DNA of 35,215 nt from Clostridia bacterium (GTDB taxonomy: Bacteria; Bacillota; Clostridia; Peptostreptococcales; Acidaminobacteraceae): NCBI GenBank assembly GCA_016938815.1, contig JAFGTX010000088.1:1-35215 (forward strand), in the 5' to 3' direction. Numbering within the stretch: the stretch's first letter is position 1; the number at the start of each line of letters is the position of its first letter. Positions 1 through 9,034 of this stretch are shown here, piece after piece. A program made the translations under genes and the position numbers. Under the pieces are notes generated by a model, which had not been told where the DNA came from, ran no database searches, and saw nothing but the letters and a program-made list of their open reading frames with translations.

Positions 1-256
1 TGCCTTACTCTTCATCAATTTTCATCTCCAATTATCGGCGACTTCTATATCTTAGCATCTGACCTATTCACTGTCAACCGCTTTTTCCTTTGTTTTTTAA
101 TGTTCTAATTTTCAGAATTCGCCCACCCATCTCCCTAATCTATTTCTTCCTATATAACAGTATCTCTGCCTTGATTTTTGTCCTGAATACCCAGAAAAAT
201 CAATTACAGATTGGTCCCACAGGACCATTTATGGTGCCACCGTTCTCAGCTTCATA
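1..256. other. Left-edge stretch without a credible gene
   Basis: No open reading frame here has a convincing ribosome site or recognisable protein family. A 66-codon hydrophobic frame at 90-290 on plus has no Shine-Dalgarno sequence and runs into the terminator, so I treat it as chance. The only visible structure is a small perfect hairpin at 212-227 (6-bp stem TGGTCC/GGACCA, loop CACA), of unknown meaning. Confidence 0.5.
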
Positions 257-286
257 CAAAAAAGGCGGCTGCTTCTGCAACCGCCT
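257..286 (-). terminator. Rho-independent terminator of the topoisomerase operon
   Basis: On the minus strand a GC-rich stem (263-272 with 277-286, one mismatch) closes an AGAA loop and is followed by six T residues (complement of 258-263). It lies about 20 bp after the stop codon of the small membrane protein gene, so it ends the parE-parC-306..737 transcript. Confidence 0.85.
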
Positions 287-305
287 CTAACTATCCAATG
301 ACCCT

Positions 306-737
306 CTATTGAACCAATGCTGATGTCTTGGTGTAGAAATATTCCTTGTTGCCAATGGAATACACATCATACAAGCCTAAGAATTGACGCTTATGAACGA
401 ATAATTCTTCGCCATCTTGCTCAAAAACGTAACCTCTTCCGTACTTACCGACAAAAGCCCAAGAAATTTTGTCCATCTCTCGAATAAAAACTTCATCTTC
501 TTCGCTTTTTTTAGAGATGAAAAGCAAGTCACGATATCTCACTCTAACAACTGGTTTGTTACCTGATTCTAATTTCATAACTGCTTCTAGCATCGAAAAG
601 AATTTCAACTGTTTAAAAAGTTTCAGCATCACTACCACAAATACAATAGTCAATGCCAGCTTCATCATTTCACGTTGATGCTGCTTTTTCATTTGAGCAA
701 TTTCATCTTCTCGACAACCAAATAAATGTCTTAACAT
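306..737 (-). CDS. Small predicted membrane protein, unknown function, downstream of parC
   Basis: I do not recognise this 143-residue protein. Residues 1-25 are charged and polar. Residues 26-42 form one hydrophobic helix (LALTIVFVVVMLKLF), and the rest is a soluble domain with alternating hydrophobic and charged residues that looks beta-rich. This suggests a single-pass membrane protein whose larger part lies on one side of the membrane. The ATG at 737 is preceded by a strong AAGGAGGC site (about 743-750), and the gene starts only 18 bp after the parC stop codon. It is the last gene of the topoisomerase operon, before a strong terminator. No catalytic motif is visible. A link to DNA topology is suggested only by position. 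Confidence 0.7.
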   Translation of the reverse strand: MLRHLFGCREDEIAQMKKQHQREMMKLALTIVFVVVMLKLFKQLKFFSMLEAVMKLESGNKPVVRVRYRDLLFISKKSEEDEVFIREMDKISWAFVGKYGRGYVFEQDGEELFVHKRQFLGLYDVYSIGNKEYFYTKTSALVQ

Positions 738-755
738 ATCGTGCCTCCTTAATTT

Positions 756-2936
756 TTATAACATGGATGTATGTTGTATGTGTTCCAGTGGATCGAGAGA
801 CTCTCCTGACATCGGAAGACGCTGTATTCTAAATCGTTCCATATTGTCAAAAGGAATCTCATAAGTCATGAACATGCCTGTAATTGCACTGCCCTTTCTC
901 ATCCTAAATGCTTGAACCCCTCGCGTACTTTTTGTTGTCTTTTCAGGAATCAATTCAGACTCAAATAGGATGGCTCTTACCTCTTCCACGTAGCTTCTAA
1001 ACAAGATGACATTTTCATTTTCCTTTAGGAATATACCCCTTACAAGAGTTGAATAATCGGAATAAGCCTTAATTAATTTTTTCCGATTGGTTTTGGTCTC
1101 ATAGCTCTTGAGCGGGACTCTTGCTATCTTGCCATTTTCGAATGCAAAGAGCACGTGGCCAGAATAATCACTAGTCACAACACTAAACAAGACCGATTCG
1201 TCCGCTTCCATATCCAAAATATTTGGCAGATAAACACCTAAGCTACTGACTTTATGATCGTCCATCTCGTATAATTTCATTTTATAGACATTGCACTTAT
1301 CTGTAAAGAACAACAAGTCATCTTTGTTAGAGCCATCCAGTTCCTGAACGATTTTGTCATCGTCCTTGAGCTTGTGGTCGCCGCTGCTCCTTAATGAAAT
1401 CAGAGAGACCTTCTTAAAGTAATTATGATCCGTCAAGAAGACTTTCAAGTTATAATCTTCAATTTGCTCTACTTCATCATGGCACTGAACGGCGTCAATT
1501 GATTCAATCTCCGTCTTTCTAGGTACACCGTATTTCTTAGCGACTTCTTTCAACTCTCTAACAATCTGTTGCTTGATTTTCAACTCACTGTTATAGAGTG
1601 CTTCCATCTTGCGAATTTCTTCTTCCAGATTGCTGGTTTCTTTTGTTTTGTTTAAAATATACTCTTTGTTGATATTTCTCAGTTTAATTTCAGCCACATA
1701 TTCAGCCTGATCCGCTTCAATAGCAAAAGCCTTCATCAAATTGGTGATGACCAGCGCATCAGTTTCCGTGTTTCTGATGATCTCGATTGCCCTATCGATG
1801 TCGAGCAATACTTTTTCAAGACCGCGTAACAAATGGAGCTTGTCTTTCATCTTTTGGATATCATAAAGCAACTGATTTTTGATGCATTCTATTCTAAAAT
1901 CGGTCCAATGCTTCAAAATCGGTTTAACCCCTAGCGTCTGCGGTCTACCGTTAATCAGAAGATTGAAGTTGCATGCAAAGGAATCTTCAAGCGGCGTGTA
2001 TCTGAATAATTTGAGTGCGACCTTTTCCGGGTCAGAGCCCCTCTTGAGATCAAGTGCCACCTTAAGACCGCCTAAATCGGTTTCATCTCGAATGTCGGAC
2101 ACTTCTCTCAATTTGTTGTTTTTAACCAGTTCAACTACTTTGTCTATAATTTGTTCAACCGTTGTCGTATAAGGAATTTCAACGATTTCAATACAGTTGT
2201 CTTCCTTGTTGTATCGCCATCTTCCGCGTACTTTAAACGTACCGACACCTGTTTCATAAATATTTTTCATTTGGCTTCTGGAGTACAACAAACGTCCACC
2301 GGTAGAAAAGTCCGGTGCCTTGATGTAATCCAGCAAATCTGCGTCAGGATTGATGATGTATTCCGCCGTCGCCTCACAGACTTCCTGCAAGTTGAAACTA
2401 CAGAAGTTACTCGCCATACCAACCGCGATTCCTTTGTTGGCATTTACCAAGACGTTCGGAAACGTCGTCGGCAACAATCTTGGTTCCGTCAGCGTACCAT
2501 CATAGTTCGGTATAAATTCCACCGTATTTTTATCAATATTCTTAAAGATTTCTTGGCAAATCGGATCCAGCTTCACTTCCGTGTATCGGGCCGCCGCTGC
2601 CATCATATCCCTTGAAGAAACTTTACCAAAGTTACCCTTCGAATCCACATAGGCATGCAGCAAGGCATCATGACCACGTGTCAATCTCACCATGGTTGCA
2701 TAAATCGCCTGATCGCCATGGGGGTTCAATTTCATCGTCTGGCCTACAACATTGGCTGACTTCGTTCTGGCACCACTTAGCAATTTCATTTTATACATCG
2801 TATAGAGCAATTTCCTGTGAGATGGTTTAAAGCCATCAATCTCGGGAATAGCACGCGATACGATAACACTCATCGCATATGGCATATAATTGCTTTCCAG
2901 GGTTTGCGTAATCCCCGTTTCATAAACCTGTGACAT
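756..2936 (-). CDS. parC: Type IIA DNA topoisomerase subunit A, ParC (topoisomerase IV)-like
   Basis: This 726-residue protein is the DNA-breaking and rejoining subunit of a type IIA topoisomerase. The N-terminal region has the family signature DGFKPSHRKLLY (34-45) and the winged-helix motif AAARYTE, with catalytic Arg117-Tyr118. The gate and tower regions follow, with a coiled-coil stretch near 360-470, and a C-terminal domain from about residue 500. I see no GyrA box (QRRGGxG-like), which favours a relaxing/decatenating topoisomerase IV over a supercoiling gyrase. The helix that meets the DNA gate reads NPHGDQAIYA (71-80); the Ser and acidic residue that usually anchor quinolones are Gln76 and Ala80. 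The gene lies 54 bp after the ParE-like gene in one operon. It is divergent enough that 'second gyrase-type enzyme' is a fair alternative name. Confidence 0.88.
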   Translation of the reverse strand: MSQVYETGITQTLESNYMPYAMSVIVSRAIPEIDGFKPSHRKLLYTMYKMKLLSGARTKSANVVGQTMKLNPHGDQAIYATMVRLTRGHDALLHAYVDSKGNFGKVSSRDMMAAAARYTEVKLDPICQEIFKNIDKNTVEFIPNYDGTLTEPRLLPTTFPNVLVNANKGIAVGMASNFCSFNLQEVCEATAEYIINPDADLLDYIKAPDFSTGGRLLYSRSQMKNIYETGVGTFKVRGRWRYNKEDNCIEIVEIPYTTTVEQIIDKVVELVKNNKLREVSDIRDETDLGGLKVALDLKRGSDPEKVALKLFRYTPLEDSFACNFNLLINGRPQTLGVKPILKHWTDFRIECIKNQLLYDIQKMKDKLHLLRGLEKVLLDIDRAIEIIRNTETDALVITNLMKAFAIEADQAEYVAEIKLRNINKEYILNKTKETSNLEEEIRKMEALYNSELKIKQQIVRELKEVAKKYGVPRKTEIESIDAVQCHDEVEQIEDYNLKVFLTDHNYFKKVSLISLRSSGDHKLKDDDKIVQELDGSNKDDLLFFTDKCNVYKMKLYEMDDHKVSSLGVYLPNILDMEADESVLFSVVTSDYSGHVLFAFENGKIARVPLKSYETKTNRKKLIKAYSDYSTLVRGIFLKENENVILFRSYVEEVRAILFESELIPEKTTKSTRGVQAFRMRKGSAITGMFMTYEIPFDNMERFRIQRLPMSGESLDPLEHIQHTSML

Positions 2937-2990
2937 GTTACACCTCTATTATTCGTTCTACTATTTTTATCTGCTTCAAGTGGATCAGCA

Positions 2991-4967
2991 TCAGCTTAAA
3001 TCCAACAGTTCTAAAAAGCGTTCGCCATGTTCGACAATAAAATCCTTTCGCCCTGCCAAGTCGTCTCCTAAGAGGATATCGAATACTTGCTTGGTGTGTT
3101 CCATATCATCCGGCAAGATTTGTATCAATCGACGCGTTTCAGGATTCATAGTCGTATGCCACATCATGTCCGGCTCATTTTCACCCAGTCCTTTCGAACG
3201 TTGAATGGTGAACTTGCCGTCCATATTTTCAAGAATTTGATTCTTCTCTTTTTCACTATAGGCAAAGTGGGTTTCTTTACCTGCCGTAATTTCATACAGC
3301 GGCGATTCCGCAATAAATATCTTTTTCTCCTCAATAAGCGATGGCATCAAGCGATAGAACAGTGTCAAAATCAAAGTTCTAATCTGAAAACCATCCACGT
3401 CAGCATCGGTACATATAATAACCTTATCCCACGCAAGACTGTCTAGATCAAAGCTTTCAAAGGTCTTGTTGTGTTTCGATTTTATCTCTACACCACAGCC
3501 CAAAACTTTAATGATATCCACCACAATGTCACTTTGGAAAATCTTTTCGTAGTCTGCCTTAAGACAGTTTAAAATCTTACCCCTTACCGGAATGATTGCT
3601 TGGAATTCCGAATCTCTGGCCAACTTACAGGCGCCCAGAGCCGAATCACCTTCCACGATATAGATTTCGCGTTTTGAAATCTCCTTGGTACGACAATCTA
3701 CAAATTTCTTAACACGGTTGTTAATGTCAATTTTGCCACCGAGTTTGCTCTTGAGACTTAATCGAGTCTTTTCAGCTTTTTCACGGCTGCGTTTGTTAAC
3801 CAGAATTTGATCGACAACCCGTTCTGCCAAGGTCTTATTTTCAATAAAATAGACTTCCAGTTGTCGTTTAACAAAATCACTGATAAATTCCTGAATGAAT
3901 TTATTGGTGATGGCTTTTTTTGTCTGATTTTCATAACTGGTCATGGTCGAGAATGAATTCACGACCAAGACCAAGCTGTCTTGAATATCAATAAAGGATA
4001 TTTTCTTCTCACCCTTGGTGTATTTGCCAAGTTTTTTGATGAAGTTATCCACCTCATAGACAAAAGCCTGTTTAATAGCTTTATCCGGTGAACCGCCATG
4101 CTCAAGAAAACTTGAGTTATGATAGTATTCCAGTAAATTCACTTCATTATTGAAACAAAAAGCAATCTGCGCCTTAACCTTATACTCCGGTTTATCTTCT
4201 CTATCGCGTCCTGCGCCCTGCTCTTCAAAGTACACAAGATCGGTAAAGTTCTTTTCCTCGTTCACTTCGTTCAAGTAGTCAATAATCCCATGCTCGTAAA
4301 AATATTCATGGAAAGTTTCCGTCGCTTCATCTTCAAGGACAAAACGCAAGCCTGCATTGACAATCGCCTGTTTCATCAAGGTATCTTGAAAAAAGGATAA
4401 AGGAATCTCTATATCTGTAAAGACATCCAAATCAGGACGCCATTTGATATGTGTCCCTGTCATTTTGTAGTTGGATACCTCTTTATGAAGGCCTTCTTTA
4501 ACGTTTCTACCTTTTTCAAAATACAGTTTGTATTCATGACCATCTCGACGTACGGTGACGTCCATATATTCCGAGCTGTATTGTGTTGCACAGCTACCTA
4601 AACCGTTTAAGCCAAGACTGTATTCATAATTACCGCCCGTATTGTTATCGTACTTACCGCCGGCGTACAATTCACAAAAAACCAGTTCCCAGTTATAACG
4701 ATTTTCCTTTGGATTGAACTCCACCGGGCAACCACGTCCATTGTCTATAACCGAAATGGAACGGTCACTATGTTTGATGACTTTAATCTCTTCCCCGTAA
4801 CCCTGTCGGGCTTCATCTATAGAATTTGAAAGAATCTCAAAGAAAGAATGCTGACATCCCTCTAGACCATCAGATCCAAAAATAACGGAAGGTCTCTTGC
4901 GGACCCGATCTTCACCCTTCAACGAAGATATACTTTCATTATCGTATTCATTAATTATTAATGACAA
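2991..4967 (-). CDS. parE: Type IIA DNA topoisomerase subunit B, ParE (topoisomerase IV)-like
   Basis: This 658-residue protein is the ATPase subunit partner of the ParC-like protein. The GHKL ATP site is visible as FEILSNSIDEA (catalytic Glu44, Mg-binding Asn48), DNGRG (75-79) and the lid around LGLNGLGS (118-125). The transducer carries the QTK switch lysine (348-350). The TOPRIM domain has EGDSA (439-443, catalytic Glu439) and DADVDG (521-526). RSKGLGENEPD (590-600) and TTMNPETRRL match the conserved C-terminus. The length is normal for ParE and no extra GyrB insert is present. The start is TTG at 4967: AGGGGAG lies 6 nt upstream, and no in-frame ATG precedes the conserved RVRKRP motif. 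It is the first gene of a three-gene minus-strand operon, divergent from the amino acid operon. Confidence 0.9.
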   Translation of the reverse strand: MSLIINEYDNESISSLKGEDRVRKRPSVIFGSDGLEGCQHSFFEILSNSIDEARQGYGEEIKVIKHSDRSISVIDNGRGCPVEFNPKENRYNWELVFCELYAGGKYDNNTGGNYEYSLGLNGLGSCATQYSSEYMDVTVRRDGHEYKLYFEKGRNVKEGLHKEVSNYKMTGTHIKWRPDLDVFTDIEIPLSFFQDTLMKQAIVNAGLRFVLEDEATETFHEYFYEHGIIDYLNEVNEEKNFTDLVYFEEQGAGRDREDKPEYKVKAQIAFCFNNEVNLLEYYHNSSFLEHGGSPDKAIKQAFVYEVDNFIKKLGKYTKGEKKISFIDIQDSLVLVVNSFSTMTSYENQTKKAITNKFIQEFISDFVKRQLEVYFIENKTLAERVVDQILVNKRSREKAEKTRLSLKSKLGGKIDINNRVKKFVDCRTKEISKREIYIVEGDSALGACKLARDSEFQAIIPVRGKILNCLKADYEKIFQSDIVVDIIKVLGCGVEIKSKHNKTFESFDLDSLAWDKVIICTDADVDGFQIRTLILTLFYRLMPSLIEEKKIFIAESPLYEITAGKETHFAYSEKEKNQILENMDGKFTIQRSKGLGENEPDMMWHTTMNPETRRLIQILPDDMEHTKQVFDILLGDDLAGRKDFIVEHGERFLELLDLS

Positions 4968-5096
4968 ATTAATCTCCCCTCAACTAAACTCTATTACCTC
5001 CATTATTTTATCACATAAAACGAAGATTTGTACACAAACAAACGTTCTCACACCATATCCTGTGTATAATTATGTTACTTTTTTATAAAATATCTG

Positions 5097-5124
5097 TTGA
5101 CAAGCGCTTTATATCTGGTATAGT
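5097..5124 (+). promoter_or_regulatory. Sigma-A promoter of the aspartate-family operon, with extended -10
   Basis: TTGACA (5097-5102) and TATAGT (5119-5124) are separated by 16 bp, and the -10 is preceded by TG in the extended -10 position (5116-5117). Transcription would start near 5131, about 54 nt before the first ATG. The leader is too short for a T-box or lysine riboswitch. It does contain a 6-bp hairpin (TGTCCG 5154-5159, CGGACA 5167-5172) touching the ribosome site. Confidence 0.8.
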
Positions 5125-5184
5125 AGTTAATAAGTTTTCGCTTTAAGAACACATGTCCGTCATTCGCGGACAAGGAGGTTATTT

Positions 5185-5625
5185 ATGGATCGAAGTAAAT
5201 ATATCATCATACACGTAGATGCTTTACCAGAAGTTTACATCAAAGTATTAGATGCAAAAAAATTAGTCAAGGACGGCACGGTCAACGGTGTCACAGAAGC
5301 GGCCAAACAAGTAGGGATCAGCAGAAGCACCTACTACAAATATTGCGACTATGTATTTTCACTCTCAGAAAGTGATATCGGCAAAAAAGTAACCATTTCT
5401 ATGTTGCTTTACCATGAATCGGGCGTCTTATCCAATCTGCTAGAGTTCATCGCAAAAAACAACTGCAACATCTTGACCATCAGTCAAGACAGTCCGATCG
5501 ACCATGTTGCTAACGTTTCCATCACTTTTGATATTAGCAGCATTACCGGTACCTTCAGCGATATGCTGGAAGAAATGAAAACACAAAAGGGCGTCAAGAA
5601 ACTGGACTTAATCGCTATGGAATAA
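5185..5625 (+). CDS. ACT domain protein of the UPF0735 / PheB family
   Basis: This 146-residue protein has two parts. An N-terminal helix-turn-helix-like segment covers about 32-57 (EAAKQVGISRSTYYKYCDYV). A C-terminal ACT domain covers about 68-146 (KVTISMLLYHESGVLSNLLE). ACT domains bind amino acids and regulate amino acid enzymes; proteins of this family are commonly found next to homoserine dehydrogenase or prephenate dehydratase in Bacillota. The gene opens the operon and is followed 17 bp later by hom. The start at 5185 has an AAGGAGG site (5172-5178) at ideal spacing. Its likely role is ligand-responsive control of the pathway, but whether the HTH-like part binds DNA is not known to me. 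Confidence 0.85.
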   Translation: MDRSKYIIIHVDALPEVYIKVLDAKKLVKDGTVNGVTEAAKQVGISRSTYYKYCDYVFSLSESDIGKKVTISMLLYHESGVLSNLLEFIAKNNCNILTISQDSPIDHVANVSITFDISSITGTFSDMLEEMKTQKGVKKLDLIAME

Positions 5626-5642
5626 TTACTGGGGAGGCATAA

Positions 5643-6887
5643 ATGAAAAAGATAGCATTACTCGGTTACGGTACTGTAGGCTCGGGGGTCTACGAACTCG
5701 TCGAAAAGAACCGAGATAGGATTTTTAAAAAATATAACAAAGGTATGGCGCTTGATAAAATTTTAGTGCGTTCGCTAAAACGATATGAAACATTAGAGCA
5801 TTACGAACTTTTCACTAATGATTTCGAAGACATCATCGCCTACGAACCAGATGTGGTCATTGAAGTCATGGGAGGCATAGAGCCCGCGCATACTTATATC
5901 CGCCACTTTCTAGAAAATGGCGTTGACGTGATTACCGCCAATAAGGATCTCATCGCAGAATATGGTGGCGAACTACTGGCCCTCGCTCGTGAAAATGGCG
6001 CACTCTTAAAATACGAAGCCAGTGTTGGCGGTGGTATTCCTATACTCAAAGCCATTCAGGAAAGTCTTAGAGGCAACCATTTTGATGGTGTTCAAGCGGT
6101 GATCAACGGTACAACCAATTTCATCCTGACAAAAATGCATAACGAGGACATGCCTTATAAGGATGCCTTGAAAATCGCTCAAGATATGGGATTTGCTGAA
6201 TCAGACCCGACTTCAGACGTCTGTGGCTTTGATGCCGGCAGAAAACTTGCGATCATGTCTTCACTCGCTTACGAAAAAAACATCAAGTGGTCTATTTTAC
6301 CCATCGAAGGCATAACAGAAATTGAACCTATCGATATAGAAAACGCCAAATTATTGGCTTCAAAAGTAAAACTCGTGGCCATGAGCCGTTACGAGGACAA
6401 TCGCTTCTATGGCGCTGTAAGACCAGTCTTTGTGAACGCCTCTTCACCACTAGGCCTCCTCGACAATGAATTCAACGGCGTACAATTGACTGGAGACGCA
6501 GTGGGTGCCATTCACTTTCTTGGTAAAGGCGCCGGAAAATTACCGACTGCCAGTGCCGTTTATGGTGATTTGATTGATGTCATTCAAGACATTAAACTAA
6601 GACCTGATGTCCAGTTCGACAATGACTTCACATCGACTAAAACCTTACCATGTAAAGCAAAATGGGCTATTCGCGTTTCCGGAACAAACCTTATGGAAAT
6701 GACGCAATGTCTGACATATGTCTTTATAGACAACAAGTTACGCATAGAAAAGGGACATTCTTCAAGCGACATACTGGCAATTATTGAAGAAACAAACGAA
6801 GAACAGCTGATCACAAAACTAAATATGCTGTTTTCAAACCCATACGTTGAAAAAATCAAACACTTCTTGATTTTAGACTCATTATAA
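5643..6887 (+). CDS. hom: Homoserine dehydrogenase
   Basis: It reduces aspartate semialdehyde to homoserine with NAD(P)H, the branch step toward threonine and methionine. The N-terminal Rossmann motif is GYGTVGSG (8-15). The conserved TANKDLIAEYG (99-108) and EASVGGGIPI (125-134) follow, then NGTTNFIL (155-162) and AESDPTSDV (185-193), which belong to the catalytic region. A C-terminal ACT-like region of about 75 residues (from about 340) is consistent with feedback inhibition by threonine. At 414 residues the length is normal for the family. A GGGGAGG site lies just before the ATG. It is the second gene of the operon, followed 16 bp later by the thrB ATG. Confidence 0.95.
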   Translation: MKKIALLGYGTVGSGVYELVEKNRDRIFKKYNKGMALDKILVRSLKRYETLEHYELFTNDFEDIIAYEPDVVIEVMGGIEPAHTYIRHFLENGVDVITANKDLIAEYGGELLALARENGALLKYEASVGGGIPILKAIQESLRGNHFDGVQAVINGTTNFILTKMHNEDMPYKDALKIAQDMGFAESDPTSDVCGFDAGRKLAIMSSLAYEKNIKWSILPIEGITEIEPIDIENAKLLASKVKLVAMSRYEDNRFYGAVRPVFVNASSPLGLLDNEFNGVQLTGDAVGAIHFLGKGAGKLPTASAVYGDLIDVIQDIKLRPDVQFDNDFTSTKTLPCKAKWAIRVSGTNLMEMTQCLTYVFIDNKLRIEKGHSSSDILAIIEETNEEQLITKLNMLFSNPYVEKIKHFLILDSL

Positions 6888-6903
6888 AAAGGATTTGATC
6901 ACT

Positions 6904-7806
6904 ATGATAAAAATTAAGGTACCTGCTACAACAGCAAACGTAGGGCCAGGATTCGATACCATTGGTATTGCCCTGGACCTTTACAATACCATTACCGTGA
7001 AAAAGGAATCTGAAAAAAGAGAATTCCTATGGCCGGATGGTTCAGAACCTTTTCCGCCCAAGGAAAATCTCATCTTACAGTCTTGTCAGTATATGCTGGA
7101 TAAGCATCCTGACATCAACATTGGCTTCTCCATCCAAATGGATGAGTGTAATATCCCTATTTCTAGAGGACTTGGCAGCTCTGCCGCTGCAATTGTATCC
7201 GGCTTGTATGCTGCCAATTACCTTCTAGACAATCGATATGCCAAAGAAGAGATCATTAACTTTGCCACTGAACTTGAAGGACATCCGGATAACGTTGTGC
7301 CAGCCATACTTGGTGGTATGGTCATCTCTACAACGGAAAATGAATCGGTCCTATTTTCATCCGTTACATTTCCAGATGACTTGATATTTAACGTGATGAT
7401 TCCTGATTTCAAGCTTTCTACCAGTCTGGCGCGCAGTGTCTTACCCGATTCCTATTCGCGTAAAGACTGCATCATGAATATTTCAAGAGTCAGTCTACTG
7501 ATCAATTCACTGGTAACCAAAGATTATGAGAAAATTCGCCCAAGCCTTCAAGATGTGATTCATCAACCTTATCGCCTTGCTCTTATCAATGACGGCGGGT
7601 CAATTATGGAAAAATCGAAATCGCTTCATGCCGTCGGAGAATTCATCAGCGGTGCTGGTCCGACACTTATTGCGCTAACGCAAGACTCAGGCAAACACTT
7701 TAAGGAAGCGATGTCCCAGTATCTATCGAATCTTTCTGATGACTGGCGCCTTGAACAAGTTCGAATCAGCTTAGACGGAACAACTTCAGAGGTGATTTAT
7801 GAATAA
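6904..7806 (+). CDS. thrB: Homoserine kinase
   Basis: It phosphorylates homoserine to O-phosphohomoserine using ATP. The protein belongs to the GHMP kinase family: it begins IKVPATTANVGPGFD, and the ATP loop PISRGLGSSAAA sits at 85-96. The C-terminal GHMP motif includes SGAGPTLIAL. I place the start at the ATG at 6904 (300 residues), with AAAAGGA ending 10 nt upstream. An in-frame TTG at 6895 would add three residues but would overlap the ribosome site. The last codons overlap the lysC start by 8 nt, indicating translational coupling. Threonine synthase, the usual partner, is not in this window. Confidence 0.93.
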   Translation: MIKIKVPATTANVGPGFDTIGIALDLYNTITVKKESEKREFLWPDGSEPFPPKENLILQSCQYMLDKHPDINIGFSIQMDECNIPISRGLGSSAAAIVSGLYAANYLLDNRYAKEEIINFATELEGHPDNVVPAILGGMVISTTENESVLFSSVTFPDDLIFNVMIPDFKLSTSLARSVLPDSYSRKDCIMNISRVSLLINSLVTKDYEKIRPSLQDVIHQPYRLALINDGGSIMEKSKSLHAVGEFISGAGPTLIALTQDSGKHFKEAMSQYLSNLSDDWRLEQVRISLDGTTSEVIYE

Positions 7807-9004
7807 TATTATCGTACAGAAATTTGGAGGTACCTCTGTCGGTACCACTGAGTTAATCAAAAAAGTCGCAGAGCGCGTCGTTAAAGAAAAGCGCTCCGGT
7901 AAAAAAGTAGTTGTCGTGGTTTCCGCTATGGGAAAATCCACCGATGATTTGGTCGAGATGGCCTTGGATATCAACGAAAACCCTTCCTCACGAGAAATGG
8001 ACGTTCTACTCGCAACGGGTGAACAGGTTTCTATATCCCTATTAGCCATGGCTATTGATGCTTTGGGCGAGAAGGCGATTTCGCTGACAGGTGCTCAGTG
8101 TGGCATCATCACAGATTCCCATCACAAAAACGCCCGAATCTCGGAAATACAGACCAACCGTCTGCTTACAGAACTATATGATGGCAATATCGTTATTGTT
8201 GCCGGTTTTCAGGGCATCACCAGTGACTTGAACATATCCACTCTTGGAAGAGGCGGTTCAGATACCACTGCAGTGGCTCTTGCTGCAGCGCTGAAAGCGG
8301 ATTGCTGTGAGATCTACACCGATGTAGACGGCGTTTACTCCGCAGATCCAAGGAAAGTGACAAACGCCAAACGCATGGACATCATTAGTTATGACGAAAT
8401 GCTCGAACTGGCAAAGCTCGGCGCTCAAGTACTACACCCAAGGTCCGTCGAGATGGCACGCAATTACAATGTGCCTTTATACGTCAAACCAAGTCATACA
8501 GAAGGACAAGGAACAAAGATTGCAGAGGTGAACAATTTGGAAAATTACAAAGTAAGAGGTGTCACTATCGATAAGGACATCGCACGTCTATCTATCACTG
8601 GTGTACCAGATAAACCCGGCATTGCCTTTAGATTATTTGAAAGACTGGCGGAAAATGACATTACCATTGATATGATTCTTCAAAATCTGAACCACAATAC
8701 ACAAAACGATATTTCCTTCACGGTGCCAATGGATCATCTAAGCGCTTGTGCTGGCATAGCCAAAGCTTATAAGGATGAAATTGAAGCAGACGATGTCGTC
8801 ATGAAGGAAAATGTTTCAAAAATATCTGTCATCGGTACAGGCATTACAAGCAATCCGGTGATTGCATCTAAAATGTTTGGTGCCTTGTATGAACTTGGTG
8901 TTAACATCGAAATGATCAGTACCTCTGAAACAAAGATTTCATGCATCATTGATGACCAACATTCGGATGAGGTATTAGAAAAAATTCACGCCCTCTTCTT
9001 TTAA
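7799..9004 (+). CDS. lysC: Aspartate kinase
   Basis: It phosphorylates aspartate, the committed step into lysine, threonine and methionine synthesis. The amino acid kinase domain starts QKFGGTSVG (7-14, with Lys8), and contains GRGGSDTTA and GAQVLHPRSVEMA, all family signatures. Two ACT domains fill the C-terminal third (about 265-400), as in feedback-regulated, monofunctional aspartate kinases. At 401 residues the size is typical. The ATG at 7799 lies inside the end of thrB, with AGAGGTG upstream. It is the last gene of the operon and is followed by a bidirectional terminator. Which amino acid inhibits this isozyme cannot be read from the sequence; the threonine-gene context suggests threonine. 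Confidence 0.95.
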   Translation: MNNIIVQKFGGTSVGTTELIKKVAERVVKEKRSGKKVVVVVSAMGKSTDDLVEMALDINENPSSREMDVLLATGEQVSISLLAMAIDALGEKAISLTGAQCGIITDSHHKNARISEIQTNRLLTELYDGNIVIVAGFQGITSDLNISTLGRGGSDTTAVALAAALKADCCEIYTDVDGVYSADPRKVTNAKRMDIISYDEMLELAKLGAQVLHPRSVEMARNYNVPLYVKPSHTEGQGTKIAEVNNLENYKVRGVTIDKDIARLSITGVPDKPGIAFRLFERLAENDITIDMILQNLNHNTQNDISFTVPMDHLSACAGIAKAYKDEIEADDVVMKENVSKISVIGTGITSNPVIASKMFGALYELGVNIEMISTSETKISCIIDDQHSDEVLEKIHALFF

Positions 9005-9034
9005 TAAGACAGGGAATCTATAATTTCACTAAAA

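Noticed and set aside
90-290. 66-codon hydrophobic frame on plus
   Set aside because: It has no ribosome site and no known family, and it ends inside the terminator of the opposite-strand operon.
756-4967. Calling the topoisomerase pair gyrase (gyrB-gyrA)
   Set aside because: No GyrA box is visible in the C-terminal domain and the B subunit has no gyrase-specific extra features, so topoisomerase IV fits better; the distinction is not absolute.
5103-5184. T-box or lysine riboswitch before the aspartate operon
   Set aside because: The leader after the predicted start is only about 54 nt and lacks the conserved T-box or lysine elements.
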